Under the pieces are notes generated by a model. It worked only from the letters and a program-made list of their open reading frames with translations, was not told where the DNA came from and searched no databases. From the NCBI GenBank assembly GCA_949361645.1, contig OX442426.1, positions 8,650,421 through 8,714,420 of the forward strand: 64,000 nt of DNA, read 5' to 3'. This document shows positions 9,901-18,473 of this stretch, in pieces. The DNA is from Spongilla lacustris. Lineage: Eukaryota; Porifera; Demospongiae; Spongillida; Spongillidae. Both the position numbers and the translations under genes were made by a program. Within the stretch, counting starts at the first letter, position 1; each line of letters starts with the position of its first letter.

Positions 9901-11721
9901 ACACATAATGTAAGGAAGTTTGTACTGATCAATATATGATTAAGTGACGCTGATTGGAGAAGAACTCCCAGTACACAGTAATAAGGTTACATCATCATCT
10001 GCAGTGCATGCATGTTTGTAAGGACCATGCTCTCACTTGTATGTGCGAACCTCTGCCCTCCTCAGTAGTGTTACATAATCTCCTCAGTAGTGTTACATAA
10101 TCTCCTCAGAGTAGTGTTACATAATGATTACACAACTGTATGTGCCCCTCAGTAGTGTTACATAATGATTACATAATGATTACATAATGATTACACAACT
10201 GTATGTGTCCCTCAGATTGCCTTTTTGTTGTGCTCAGATTCTGGATGCAGAGCGAATGATGTCGTGCACGTCACTAGGCCAGCAAGACCTATATCCCGTG
10301 CTGAGGACTTTGTACGACCATACTGAGGTAGGCACATGAGTGTATCTGCCATCCATAACTGACAGAGCACAGTACTTCCTCCTCCTCAGGCCGTTCTTGC
10401 ACTGGACTTCCATCCGTCTGTCTCCATGTTGGCTTCGGGCAGTCGTGACTGTACCATCAAATTTTTCGACTACTCCAAACCTGCAGCAAAGCGGTCATAT
10501 CGAGCACTGAGGGAGGTGGCTGGGGTCAGATGTCTTGTGTTCCACCCATCCGGCGATCACATGCTAATTGGTACAGAGCAGTGTACATGTAAGCCATCTT
10601 CACTCTACCTTCCCTTCCATTCCTCCACTTTCCCTCATGTCCCCTCCCTCACATAATGAATTTACAGTGGAGGGTGTGGTCTTCCCTTGTAGTGAGGCTT
10701 TACGATGTGAACACCTTCCAGTGTTATGTTTCAAGTGATTCCAGAGATCAGCATGGAGCAGCTGTGACATCGGTAGGCTGTCATGTGACCATTACTGGTG
10801 ATGGTCACATGACATGTTGGCTAGGTTCACTACTCCTCTGATGGAAGAGTGTATGCGACAGGAAGTAAAGATGGTACTATTAAGGTGGGTGGAATTCAAA
10901 AATAACTTGTTATGTGTACTTAATAATCACCACATTTGTAATCTTGGTTATAGATTTGGGATGGCATTAGCAACAGATGTGTGAACACTTTAAAAGAAGC
11001 ACATGGAAAAGAACCTGTAAGAGGATCATAAGTATTCTTCACTTTTGTGCCATTTCTTCCCCCCCACACACACACACACCCCACACACACACCCCACACA
11101 CACACACACACCCCACACACACACACACACACACCCTTCATCATAGGTGTGTTCAGTGAGGTTTTCCAAAAACACAAAGGTAAATACAAATCTTAATCAT
11201 TAAGATCATGGTAGATTTGAATTGATTCATTTCCAGTACATACTCTCTGCTGGGAAGGACAGCAATGCTGTACTGTGGGAGCTGTCCACAGGTCGACCAC
11301 TCAACACATACCAGCCACCAAAGCAGGGCAACTTGCAGCATCGAACCAATGCTGTATTCAACCATACTGAGGACTATGGTGGGTGATTAATTGTAGTGTG
11401 ATGATAATGATTTGCTGTACAATAGTTGCACTTCTAAGTACCCTAGCTAGCTAGCATTCCTCTCCTCCTTAGTGCTGATGGCAGATGAGAAGGCTCCACA
11501 ACCTGTTCTGCTGTGTTGGGAGAGTAGAACAACACAGCCAAGCAAGTCGCTGTTCACAGGTACTTGTGCTGTCAGCTTGCTGCATACTCTAGTTCCTCTC
11601 CTCCCCAGGTCATCAGGCACCCATTAGATGGGTGGAACACTCTCCCAACAATGCTTCATTTGTGACGTGTGGTGAAGATGGCAAAGTCAGGTTCTTCGTC
11701 AACAAAGAACAGTGCCTTTGA
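924..11721 (+). CDS. CSTF1: Cleavage stimulation factor subunit 1 (CstF-50), WD40 protein
   Basis: CstF-50 is the WD40 subunit of the cleavage stimulation factor, which acts with CSTF2 and CSTF3 in nuclear pre-mRNA 3'-end cleavage. Fourteen exons join in frame: 924-991, 1050-1180, 1502-1576, 2340-2432, 2540-2580, 10238-10327, 10390-10588, 10693-10772, 10825-10884, 10954-11016, 11147-11179, 11237-11378, 11473-11559, 11609-11721. The product is about 424 residues (human 431). The N-terminal dimerisation region ([11 protein letters not shown]...[11 protein letters not shown]) is followed by the linker and WD40 blades with characteristic strings: [62 protein letters not shown]. The start ATG gives the family N-terminus. 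Most introns are 50-200 bp; intron 5 (2581-10237) is exceptionally long and full of decayed mobile DNA. Confidence 0.95.
1740..2337. repeat. 22-bp pyrimidine-rich minisatellite in CSTF1 intron 3
   Basis: About 25 copies of a unit close to CCATCTCACTGCCTTCTCTTCC, with variants that drop or add a few bases. The array runs right up to the acceptor of exon 4 (2338-2339) and so supplies its polypyrimidine tract. Long open frames here are repeat artefacts. Confidence 0.9.
3600..3770 (-). pseudogene. Decayed C2H2 zinc-finger fragment, copy 1
   Basis: On the minus strand one frame reads [22 protein letters not shown], fitting C-x2-C-x12-H-x3-H. After a frame change the next finger reads [18 protein letters not shown]. 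The frame change between fingers and lack of a surrounding gene mark it as a relic inside CSTF1 intron 5. It pairs with the related fragment near 4445-4625. Confidence 0.55.
4445..4625 (-). pseudogene. Decayed C2H2 zinc-finger fragment, copy 2
   Basis: Homologous to copy 1 about 0.85 kb away: minus-strand readings include [14 protein letters not shown] and, in another frame, [20 protein letters not shown] followed by H and a stop codon. The spacing of Cys and His matches C2H2 fingers, but the frames are broken between fingers. Probably the end of a duplicated zinc-finger gene or a transposon-borne finger cassette, now dead. Confidence 0.55.
4998..5836. repeat. Direct duplication of a roughly 165-190 bp segment
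   Basis: The segment 4998-5160 (beginning CCACGTACAAAAATACCCCC) reappears at 5649-5836 with high identity and a small insertion (about 25 bp around 5697-5725). Both copies include CTGGAATTTATATGGATCG and the string GTAATATCGGGTGTGTGCAA. Between them lies the 12-bp array at 5232-5392. No coding capacity seen. This looks like an old interspersed repeat or a local duplication. Confidence 0.7.
5232..5392. repeat. 12-bp tandem array (AGTATAGACATC)n
   Basis: About 13 perfect or near-perfect copies of AGTATAGACATC. Because 12 is a multiple of 3, every frame stays open; these frames are not genes. Confidence 0.95.
6484..6828. repeat. Near-perfect 345-bp hairpin (inverted repeat, 4-nt loop)
   Basis: The left arm (6484-6657) and right arm (6662-6828) are reverse complements except for the length of a homopolymer C/G tract; the loop is the four bases GCTG at 6658-6661. 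Each arm ends in AAC plus nine T (mirrored at the right). The lack of spacer and near-identity suggest a very recent foldback or MITE-like hairpin, or a template-switch or assembly artefact. No target-site duplication is obvious. Confidence 0.85.
7156..7350 (-). pseudogene. Relic of a retroelement C-terminal domain
   Basis: The minus strand reads [20 protein letters not shown], then after a frame change [16 protein letters not shown], ending [11 protein letters not shown] and a stop at 7156. From memory this pattern (KW-K-Y-EV-G..., AT-LC-RGS, DGAGL) is a recurrent C-terminal tail of cnidarian/sponge retroelement-associated proteins. The frameshift makes it a pseudogene. Family placement is uncertain. 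Confidence 0.4.
7495..7875 (-). pseudogene. Ty3/gypsy-type integrase relic
   Basis: The minus strand starting near 7870 reads [20 protein letters not shown], the hallmark end of the DDE core of LTR-retrotransposon integrases (HPxTNGxxER, with the catalytic Glu in AAEQ). Downstream sequence ([13 protein letters not shown]) fits the region after the core. No LTRs, gag or RT are seen around it, so this is an isolated fragment. Confidence 0.6.
8170..8350. repeat. 24-bp tandem array inside the nuclease relic
   Basis: About seven to eight copies of a unit like AGCTGGTATAGAGTCCCCTC plus TAAA. Encodes IPAFRGDS repeats on the minus strand, so the frame is kept. Confidence 0.9.
8445..8812. repeat. 34-bp tandem array (about 11 copies)
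   Basis: Unit built around GAGAGGAGGTCCTAGCCAGA followed by GAAGGCATAGTGAT, with T/A variants at the junction. The copies abut with no spacers, so this is not a CRISPR array. The unit length is not a multiple of 3, so expansion breaks the frame of the relic it sits in. Confidence 0.95.
9217..9402. repeat. Roughly 44-bp G-rich tandem array, 4 copies
   Basis: Each copy holds a GT run, a TTGGGGGGGAAGTTAGACGC stretch and CTCAAGTGAT. The G runs are candidate G-quadruplex tracts. Confidence 0.85.
9403..10237. other. Remainder of CSTF1 intron 5, no gene seen
   Basis: AT-rich unique sequence. The last 180 bp hold a short degenerate tandem of CTCAGTAGTGTTACATAATC. No coding or element signature found. 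Confidence 0.6.
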
Positions 11722-12145
11722 AGACTTGTCATGTGACTTGTCATGTGTGTATTGTTATTATATCGTTCAGTATGCCTTCAGGGCAAAAGCTAAGTTAAGT
11801 GTAGAGATAGAAGTGGGAGGAGCATGGGAAGCTGCCAGGGTCATGTGAGGATCATGTGAGGGTTATATATAAAACATCAATTATGCACCTAAGTGACATA
11901 CAGAAACACAATAACAAATGACAGGACATGTCATATCTTGACCACTTTCGCTTTCTGCATCAGTGCACTTCCTCTGATACTAATTACATGAAGAGAAAAA
12001 AACATATACATGAGATGGTGTAAGCTACAGACTTCCATCAAGTGGTAGCCATTAGCATTTACAGTCCTGGTAGGTAAGGTACAAGTATGATAGCTGACTA
12101 CCTACCAGTACTGTAATGGCTAATGACTACCATAATGGATAATGC
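11722..12145. other. Convergent intergenic region, CSTF1 and COPS7 3' ends
   Basis: 424 bp separate the two stop codons of convergent genes. It must hold both 3' UTRs. Nothing else is recognised apart from an imperfect inverted repeat around 12045-12115 (GTGGTAGCCATTAGCATTTA versus its complement near TAATGGCTAATGACTACCA). Confidence 0.5.
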
Positions 12146-15100
12146 CTACCCTTTTTTTCCTGACTGTTTTTGACTTGCAAACTGGTCCTCTTCTGGGTCC
12201 ATTGTTGTTGATGTTGATGATGCCATCTTCATCAATGTCTGCCTGAGCTGCTTTGATTCCTGCTCCATTCTTTCCTGGTCCCTAAGACTGTCTGACTTTA
12301 AGTTGTTGGCCCTCAATATCTCCTCCTCCACTGCCTGGAGTACTGCTGCACAATTAGAACACCTGGGGAAGAGGGAGTGGGTATTTATTTTTGACTACAA
12401 CAGTATTGTTTTGGTTGGAGAAGTACTTGGTTTTGTTTTTTTTTAAAGTGCAAAAGATGGTGCTATTCAATTAATTACTACCCAAGACAAGGCTTGTGTA
12501 TTTAGAACGCAACAGTAAGGCTTAATTTTTGAACACCAAGCTGTTGAACTAGATCTGCAATAGCTTGGTTCATTAACATAAACCAGTTTGTCAACAAACA
12601 ATGCACACATACCAGTGCTCCAGCTTTTCAATCATGCTATCCAAGTTCTCCCTCTTGATATCTCTGCCTATGAAACATTCCACTTCCAGCTAAAATAAAC
12701 AATTTCACAGTAGTTAACTGCAGTATATGTATGTATGTATGTATGTATGCATGTATGTATGTATGTATGTATGTATGTATGTATGCATGCATGCATGTAT
12801 GTATGTATGTACGTACGTATGTATGTATGTGTGTGTATGTATGTGTGTATGTGTGTGTATGTATGTGTGTGTATGTATGTGTGTATGTGTGTGTATGTAT
12901 GTATGTGTGTATGTATGTATGTATTTATGTATGTATGTATGTATGTATGTGTGTGTATGTGTGTATGTATGAATGTTAAATCCGCGTGGCGCGTAGTTTG
13001 GTCGGTTCATAGCTTTCACTCGTTTGATTGCTCCCGCACCGTTATCCGTGTCACTGCGAAGAATATCACGTTGGTTGGCCACCTCGAGATATTGTTTCCA
13101 ACATCTACCGCTATCTGGGCTATACCGTCGAAGAACTAGTCGTTTCCACCATGATGCGCTTCACCAAGAACTCTTTTACGTCGCAGCTGCTCTGTTTTGG
13201 CTGTCAAAATGTACGTTCTCTCTTGGATTTTACAAAGCCTAAGTATCCATCTGAAGCTCCCCCACGCCGAACAGCTGTGTGTAATCTAGAATTTCGCCGT
13301 ACTGGCGCCGCCGTTGTTGCTATTAGTGAATCCAGACTACCAGATCAGGGCTCCATCGTTGAAAGCGATTACACTTTCTTTTGGTCTGGGAAACCTGAAG
13401 GTACGCCGCGGTTAGGTGGTGTTGGTTTCGCGGTGTTAAACCACTTTGTGAAATCAATGCTCCAACCACCTCAATGCATCAGTTCTCGCGTTATGACTAT
13501 CCGTATTAAACCAAAACGTTATTCGAGAACAGCAACCTTTGTATCAGTATATGCGCCAACTTTCAAAGCTACCCCATGTGAGAAAGATGCCTTTTTTCTG
13601 ACCTACAGAGAGCAATTGATATGGTACCGCCAACTGATTTGATGGTGTTGCTAGGCGACTTTAATGCACGAGTTGGCTGTGACTGGATGACATGGGAAGG
13701 TGTTGTAGGCAGAGAAGGAATAAATGAGATTAATACCAATGGCTACATGCTACTGGAGTTCTGTGCTCGAAATAGTCTATGTGTCACAAACACCTTTTTC
13801 TGTCACAAGACCTGGCACAAGGGTACATGGATGCACCCTCGCTCCAAAACCCTTCATATGATAGACTTTGTCATTACGAGGCAAAAGGACCGTTATCTAG
13901 TACAAGATACTAGAGTTTATCACAGTGTTGATGTATGGAGTGACCACTTCTTTGTTGGAAGCTCCATGGTGATACCTGCTAGCAAATTTCATCGCAGTAG
14001 GGGATTAAACAGTTATGGTTGCAGACGTTTTGATGTCAGTCGGCTATCACAACCAGAAGTGGTGAAGCAGTATCAACAGGCACTTGCTGATGCTTTACAA
14101 AATCAATCACATCAAAGCAATGAAACATCTGAAACACTATGGAGCTTTTTCTCCCAAGCTGTTTCTTGTGCTGCCACCAATCATTTGGGTTTTAGTTCAA
14201 AACCGTCTGCACCTGACTGGTTTTATGACAACCTTGATGCCATCCAACCACTGCTACTACGCAAAAAACAATTACTCAGTCAAGTTTTATCTGCTCGAAA
14301 AGCTAAAGTTCCAGTCTCAGCTGACCTCCTCACCCAGTATCGATCAGCACGAAATCACACAAAGTATCTTATATACAAGATACAAAACAGGTGGTGGAAG
14401 AATAAAGCTGAAGAATTAAATAGATTCCACAGTCAGGGTGATTTGAAGAACCTCTTCTCATCCTGGAAACTTCTTTCGACTCAGAGAAGAGTACATGTTA
14501 GCTCAGTCTTAGATGAGTCTGGTTCCAATGTAATATCTGACCCTATACAAATCAGGAACCGTTGGAGAGCTCATTTTAGTCGCGTTTTAAATGTTTCTAT
14601 CTCCACCTACGATGACAGTGTTTTTAACATCATACCACAACAACCTGTTCTGGAAGAACTAGCCAGACCTCCATCAATAGAAGAAGTTAGATGTGCTTTG
14701 GCACATATGAAGTGTAATCGAGCTGCTGGAAAGGATGGAATCCCTGTTGAGTTGTTGGTTTGTGGGGGTGAGCAGGCACTGACTTACCTTCATTCAATCT
14801 GCTCTGAGGTATGGACGTCTGAGCTAATTCCAAAGGAATGGGTGGACTCCGTCATTGTTCCTATACAAAAAAAAGGAAACCTCCAACTCTGTGACAATTG
14901 GAGGGGTATCTCCCTCCTAAGTATTGCAGGGAAGGTGTTTGCACGTATTCTTGCAAATCGCATTGCTCCTATTGCTGAGTCAGTCCTTGATGAGTCACAG
15001 TGTGGCTTTCGAAAATGTCGTGGGACTATTGATATGATTTTTGTTGCACGTCAGTTGCAAGAGAAGGCGAGAGAACAGATGTGTCAGCTGTATATGTGTT

Positions 15101-18100
15101 TCTTCGATTTGAAAAAGGCCTATGATTCTGTACCTAGAGATGCCTTGTGGTTGCTACTAACACGTTTGGGTTTCCCATCAAAGCTAGTACACATATTAAG
15201 AGGTCTTCATGTCAATATGGAAGCCTCAGTCCGTGTTGATGGTGTCCTATCAGAACCCTTTCAAGTTTCAACCGGTCTCAAACAGGGGTGTGTGCTAGCA
15301 CCCTTCCTGTTTAATCTATACTTCAATAAAGTGATGCATCAAGTTTTAAGTGATCTCAATGATGGTGTTGAAATTAAGTATAGGTTGGATGGCAAGCTTT
15401 TTAGACGGTCTGGCACTAGACTCCCAATGTCAGTTCGCATTTGTGATCTTCGTTTTGCAGACGATGTCATGACAGGATGCCTTAGTAGTGATGCTCTTCA
15501 AAGCTTCATTGATCGTTTCACTCGTGTGGCTTGTTCTTGGGGTCTAAGTGTCAGCACTGATAAAACCAAGGCCATGATTCAACCCTATACATGTAGTTTA
15601 CCCTTCAGCATTTCCAGCAACACAATTGAAACAGTTTCATCTTTTCAGTATCTGGGCAGTGCTTTGTCCTCTGATGCTTCTTTAGACAATGAAATCAACA
15701 ATAGAATTTCTAAAGCTGCTAAGCAGTTCAGCGCATTGAAATGCAAGGTTTGGTATAATGCCAACTTATCAAAACTCACCAAGCTTGCAGTCTTCAATGC
15801 CACAGTAATACCTGCACTATTGTATGGCGCGGAAACCTGGCCCACTACAGCATACCTCGTACGTCGTGTTAATTCATTCTTGTTGGCTTGTCTTAGACAG
15901 GCTTTAAGTATAAATCCCTTGCATCATATTCCTGACACTACTGTTCTTGCAAGGTCCCACCTACAACATGCCTCTACTCTTATCTCCATAGCTAGGCTAC
16001 GATGGCTAGGTCATGTCTACAGAATGGAGGACAACAGGCTTCCTAAACAAATACTTTTTGGGGAAATTTCATCTGCAAAGCGCCCACAACATAAACCAAA
16101 ACTAAGATGGAGGGACTGTGTTTCAAAAGACCTCTCCTCTTTTGGTCTCTCCAACAACTGGCAATCTATTGCAGTATTGAGGTCACAGTGGAGAACCTCG
16201 CTTTTTAATGGTGCGGCCTTAATGGAAGCAAAGCTTAATGAGAAGGCTAGGATGTTGCGAGACTGCCACAAGGGTGCATCCTCCCTACAGCATGGCTGCT
16301 ATTGTTCTATCTGTAATAAAGGTTTCACTAGTGAGAAATATCTGAGAAGTCATAACACCCAAAAACATGGTCAACATGCAAGGGCTACCCACCCTCTCAC
16401 CCACCCTCCAAGGGCTACTCACTCTCCTAGTGACTTTTCATGCCCTGTCCCTCTATGTTCCTTTACTTCAAACTCTATAAAAGGCATTAAGATACATCAA
16501 CACCACAAACACAAGGAACAAGCTGGTGAAGCATCTACCAACCAGTACACCCAATCTGTGCTGTGCCCAGCCTCAGATTGCCACTTCAGGTCTACATGCG
16601 CTAAAGGAGTTAAAATCCATCTCCGTAAAACACATTCTTGGTCAAAAGCAGATGTAGATGCCGTAGAACTTTGAATGTTGTTAGCTTGGTGATATATGTG
16701 TTCTCAACTATGTCTAGTCTCTTCCTCCAAACGTGTTATACTTGTATAATGCGATGGCATATTATTATTATTATTATGTATTTATGTATGTATGTGTGTA
16801 TGTATGTATGTGTGTGTATGTGTGTATGTATGTGCATATGTATGTATGTGTGTATGTATGTGTGTATGTATGTGTGTATGTATGTGTGTACGTATGTATG
16901 TATGTATGTGTGTATGTGTGTGTGTATGTATGTGTGTATGTATGTATGTGTGTATGTATGTGTGTATGTATGTACATGTATGTGTGTGTATGTGTGTATG
17001 TATGTATGTGTGTATGTGTGTATGTATGTATGTGTGTATGTGTGTATGTATGTATGTGTGTGTATGTGTGTATGTATGTATGTATGTATGTATGTATGTG
17101 TGGCCTAACTTGAATAATTCATGGTATTAATTAAAGCTTGCAGTAGGGTACATATTTATCAATTACATATTTATACAAACAACCATGCACAAACTACCCC
17201 CTAACCCTCAAAGATTATTAATTACACTAAACACCTAGAGGCATGTACATATGTATGTATGGTTATGATATACACCATGTACATGTACCTGTGCGTTCTT
17301 CTGGTCCAGCTTGGCTTGGATAATGCCGGCATAGATGGCTTCTATGATTAAGTCTTCAAGCTCTCTGACGTTGGAGGTATGTATATCAAGTTCCTTCAGA
17401 AGGGTGGAGTATGGGATCGACTGAAGAGAATGGAGGGGGTGAGGGGTGGAGGGAGATGGAGGGGGTGAGGGGTGGAGGGAGATGGAGGGGGTGAGGGGTG
17501 GAGGGAGATGGAGGGGGTGAGGGGTGGAGGGAGATGGAGGGGGTGAGGGGTGGAGGGAGATGGAGGGGGTGAGGGGTGGAGGGAGATGGAGGAGGAAGAG
17601 AGTAGACACACCAATCACCAGTGAGCCCCCATGTGGCATCTAAATCGTCTTACCCGACATTTTGCAGCCAAAGTAACTATAGTCAGATGCTTAAGTTTGG
17701 TGGTCTGGGGACCAGTCAGAGGAGGAAGAGATTTGACCTTTGCTGCAAAGGTCAGACACCAAAACAACTCATAAAATTTAAGCTGCATAAATATGCATAG
17801 TGTAGGTGGATGTGTACAGAGAGAGATGCCCTTTGAGTTTCTCTGTAAACAGTTTTTCCACTTTCCTCCCCCACACTCAACTTTAACATTCCTTTTCCAT
17901 ATAATGCACATCACCTTCCCTCCCTAACGTACTTAAACCCTCCCTCACAAGAGCATACCATACTCCAACGATACATAGGTATAAAAATGACACGTGTAAG
18001 AACGTGTGTAGAGGGGAAGGATAGTGTGTGACGGTGCATGATACTTGTAATACATGCATGGAATGTTTATGGAATGTTTGTGCATAGAAGGGCCCTCACC

Positions 18101-18352
18101 ATTGTAATCCGAATATGTACCATACGCAAATATTTCAAGAAGAGTTACGTAGTTACTGTTGGACTCAGAGGCCGCAAGGTCCTTCACACATTCCGTCTCC
18201 AACAGCTCGCCGAAAACATACACACCACTAGCACTAAGAACCTGTTTTACAAGTTCTACTGCAGCCTGGCCCTTGGCTGTCTTTGCAAGAAGCAAGAACT
18301 GCTGTAGACCTTGGCTTCCTTGAAGAGATGTTGTGGATACGTCTTCTGTCAT
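12146..18352 (-). CDS. COPS7: COP9 signalosome complex subunit 7 (PCI protein)
   Basis: CSN7 is a PCI-domain scaffold subunit of the COP9 signalosome, the complex that removes NEDD8 from cullins. Five exons on the minus strand: 18352-18100, 17742-17654, 17420-17289, 12689-12613, 12362-12146, giving about 255 residues (human COPS7A/B about 264-275). Diagnostic strings: [10 protein letters not shown] and [14 protein letters not shown] (N-terminal helical repeats), [43 protein letters not shown] (winged-helix of the PCI), [21 protein letters not shown], then a C-terminal coiled coil ([20 protein letters not shown]). ATG at 18352 gives the expected N-terminus. Intron 3 (12690-17288) is 4.6 kb because it holds a non-LTR retrotransposon on the opposite strand and flanking microsatellite. 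Confidence 0.93.
12725..12975. repeat. TATG microsatellite, left of the LINE
   Basis: About 250 bp of (TATG)n with TGTG and TGCA variants. It abuts the 5' end of the retrotransposon, and the same motif resumes on its 3' side. Confidence 0.95.
13028..13642 (+). pseudogene. LINE endonuclease N-terminal part, out of frame with the rest
   Basis: Frame with [13 protein letters not shown] (the N-V-R-S-L entry motif of AP-type endonucleases), [12 protein letters not shown] (catalytic Glu) and [12 protein letters not shown]. It runs out of frame into a stop at 13640. The plus-one frame continues it seamlessly from about 13595 ([20 protein letters not shown]), so a single-base indel in the run of six T at about 13592-13597 separates the two. 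The first upstream ATG is not certain. Confidence 0.7.
13621..16674 (+). CDS. LINE endonuclease-reverse transcriptase with C-terminal C2H2 fingers
   Basis: This frame of about 1017 codons begins in the second half of the endonuclease ([10 protein letters not shown] and the S-D-H motif in [10 protein letters not shown]). The reverse transcriptase follows: [64 protein letters not shown] (first catalytic Asp region), [25 protein letters not shown] (the FADD catalytic box) and [12 protein letters not shown]. After the RT come [11 protein letters not shown] and [12 protein letters not shown]. The last 120 residues hold three Cys/His clusters: [40 protein letters not shown] and [20 protein letters not shown]. 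All key residues are visible and the frame has no stop, so the copy looks young. It probably binds target or RNA through the fingers (inference). Confidence 0.9.
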   Translation: MVPPTDLMVLLGDFNARVGCDWMTWEGVVGREGINEINTNGYMLLEFCARNSLCVTNTFFCHKTWHKGTWMHPRSKTLHMIDFVITRQKDRYLVQDTRVYHSVDVWSDHFFVGSSMVIPASKFHRSRGLNSYGCRRFDVSRLSQPEVVKQYQQALADALQNQSHQSNETSETLWSFFSQAVSCAATNHLGFSSKPSAPDWFYDNLDAIQPLLLRKKQLLSQVLSARKAKVPVSADLLTQYRSARNHTKYLIYKIQNRWWKNKAEELNRFHSQGDLKNLFSSWKLLSTQRRVHVSSVLDESGSNVISDPIQIRNRWRAHFSRVLNVSISTYDDSVFNIIPQQPVLEELARPPSIEEVRCALAHMKCNRAAGKDGIPVELLVCGGEQALTYLHSICSEVWTSELIPKEWVDSVIVPIQKKGNLQLCDNWRGISLLSIAGKVFARILANRIAPIAESVLDESQCGFRKCRGTIDMIFVARQLQEKAREQMCQLYMCFFDLKKAYDSVPRDALWLLLTRLGFPSKLVHILRGLHVNMEASVRVDGVLSEPFQVSTGLKQGCVLAPFLFNLYFNKVMHQVLSDLNDGVEIKYRLDGKLFRRSGTRLPMSVRICDLRFADDVMTGCLSSDALQSFIDRFTRVACSWGLSVSTDKTKAMIQPYTCSLPFSISSNTIETVSSFQYLGSALSSDASLDNEINNRISKAAKQFSALKCKVWYNANLSKLTKLAVFNATVIPALLYGAETWPTTAYLVRRVNSFLLACLRQALSINPLHHIPDTTVLARSHLQHASTLISIARLRWLGHVYRMEDNRLPKQILFGEISSAKRPQHKPKLRWRDCVSKDLSSFGLSNNWQSIAVLRSQWRTSLFNGAALMEAKLNEKARMLRDCHKGASSLQHGCYCSICNKGFTSEKYLRSHNTQKHGQHARATHPLTHPPRATHSPSDFSCPVPLCSFTSNSIKGIKIHQHHKHKEQAGEASTNQYTQSVLCPASDCHFRSTCAKGVKIHLRKTHSWSKADVDAVEL
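16783..17102. repeat. TATG microsatellite, right of the LINE
   Basis: About 320 bp of (TATG)n with frequent TGTG interruptions, starting right after the LINE (ATT)n tail. Together with 12725-12975 it is probably one original array split by the insertion, or partly templated by the LINE tail. Confidence 0.95.
17424..17592. repeat. Roughly 26-bp G/A-rich tandem array in COPS7 intron 2
   Basis: About six copies of GGAGATGGAGGGGGTGAGGG plus GTGGAG, lying 3-10 bp upstream (in transcription direction) of the COPS7 exon 3 acceptor, so its complement supplies the polypyrimidine tract. Confidence 0.9.
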
Positions 18353-18473
18353 ACTACGCTTGCCGGCGTTATCGCGTGATTATCACGTGAACGCATTGTT
18401 TTCATAGTTAGGTAATTTCCCCCTACTAGTACCTCCCTATTAAATACACACAGCCGAACTCTTTGTGTTTAGA
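18353..18473. promoter_or_regulatory. Bidirectional promoter of COPS7 and UBE2J2
   Basis: Only 121 bp separate the two start codons. The sequence holds one CACGTG at 18384-18389 in the context TTATCACGTGAACG. No TATA box is evident at a standard distance. Confidence 0.55.

Larger units (their letters stand above)
12976..16782 (+). mobile_element. Nearly full-length non-LTR retrotransposon (LINE) inserted in a TATG microsatellite
   Basis: The element carries an apurinic-type endonuclease, a reverse transcriptase and C-terminal zinc fingers on the plus strand, antisense to COPS7. It has about 50-200 bp of 5' leader and only about 100 bp of 3' UTR ending in (ATT)n, with no poly(A) tail, and is followed immediately by more TATG repeat. 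A target-site duplication cannot be defined because the target is itself tandem. Clade is uncertain: RLRWLGHV after the RT is typical of RTE-like and related elements. Confidence 0.85.

Noticed and set aside
12727..13139. Long MYVCMYVC frames
   Set aside because: Translation of the TATG microsatellite.
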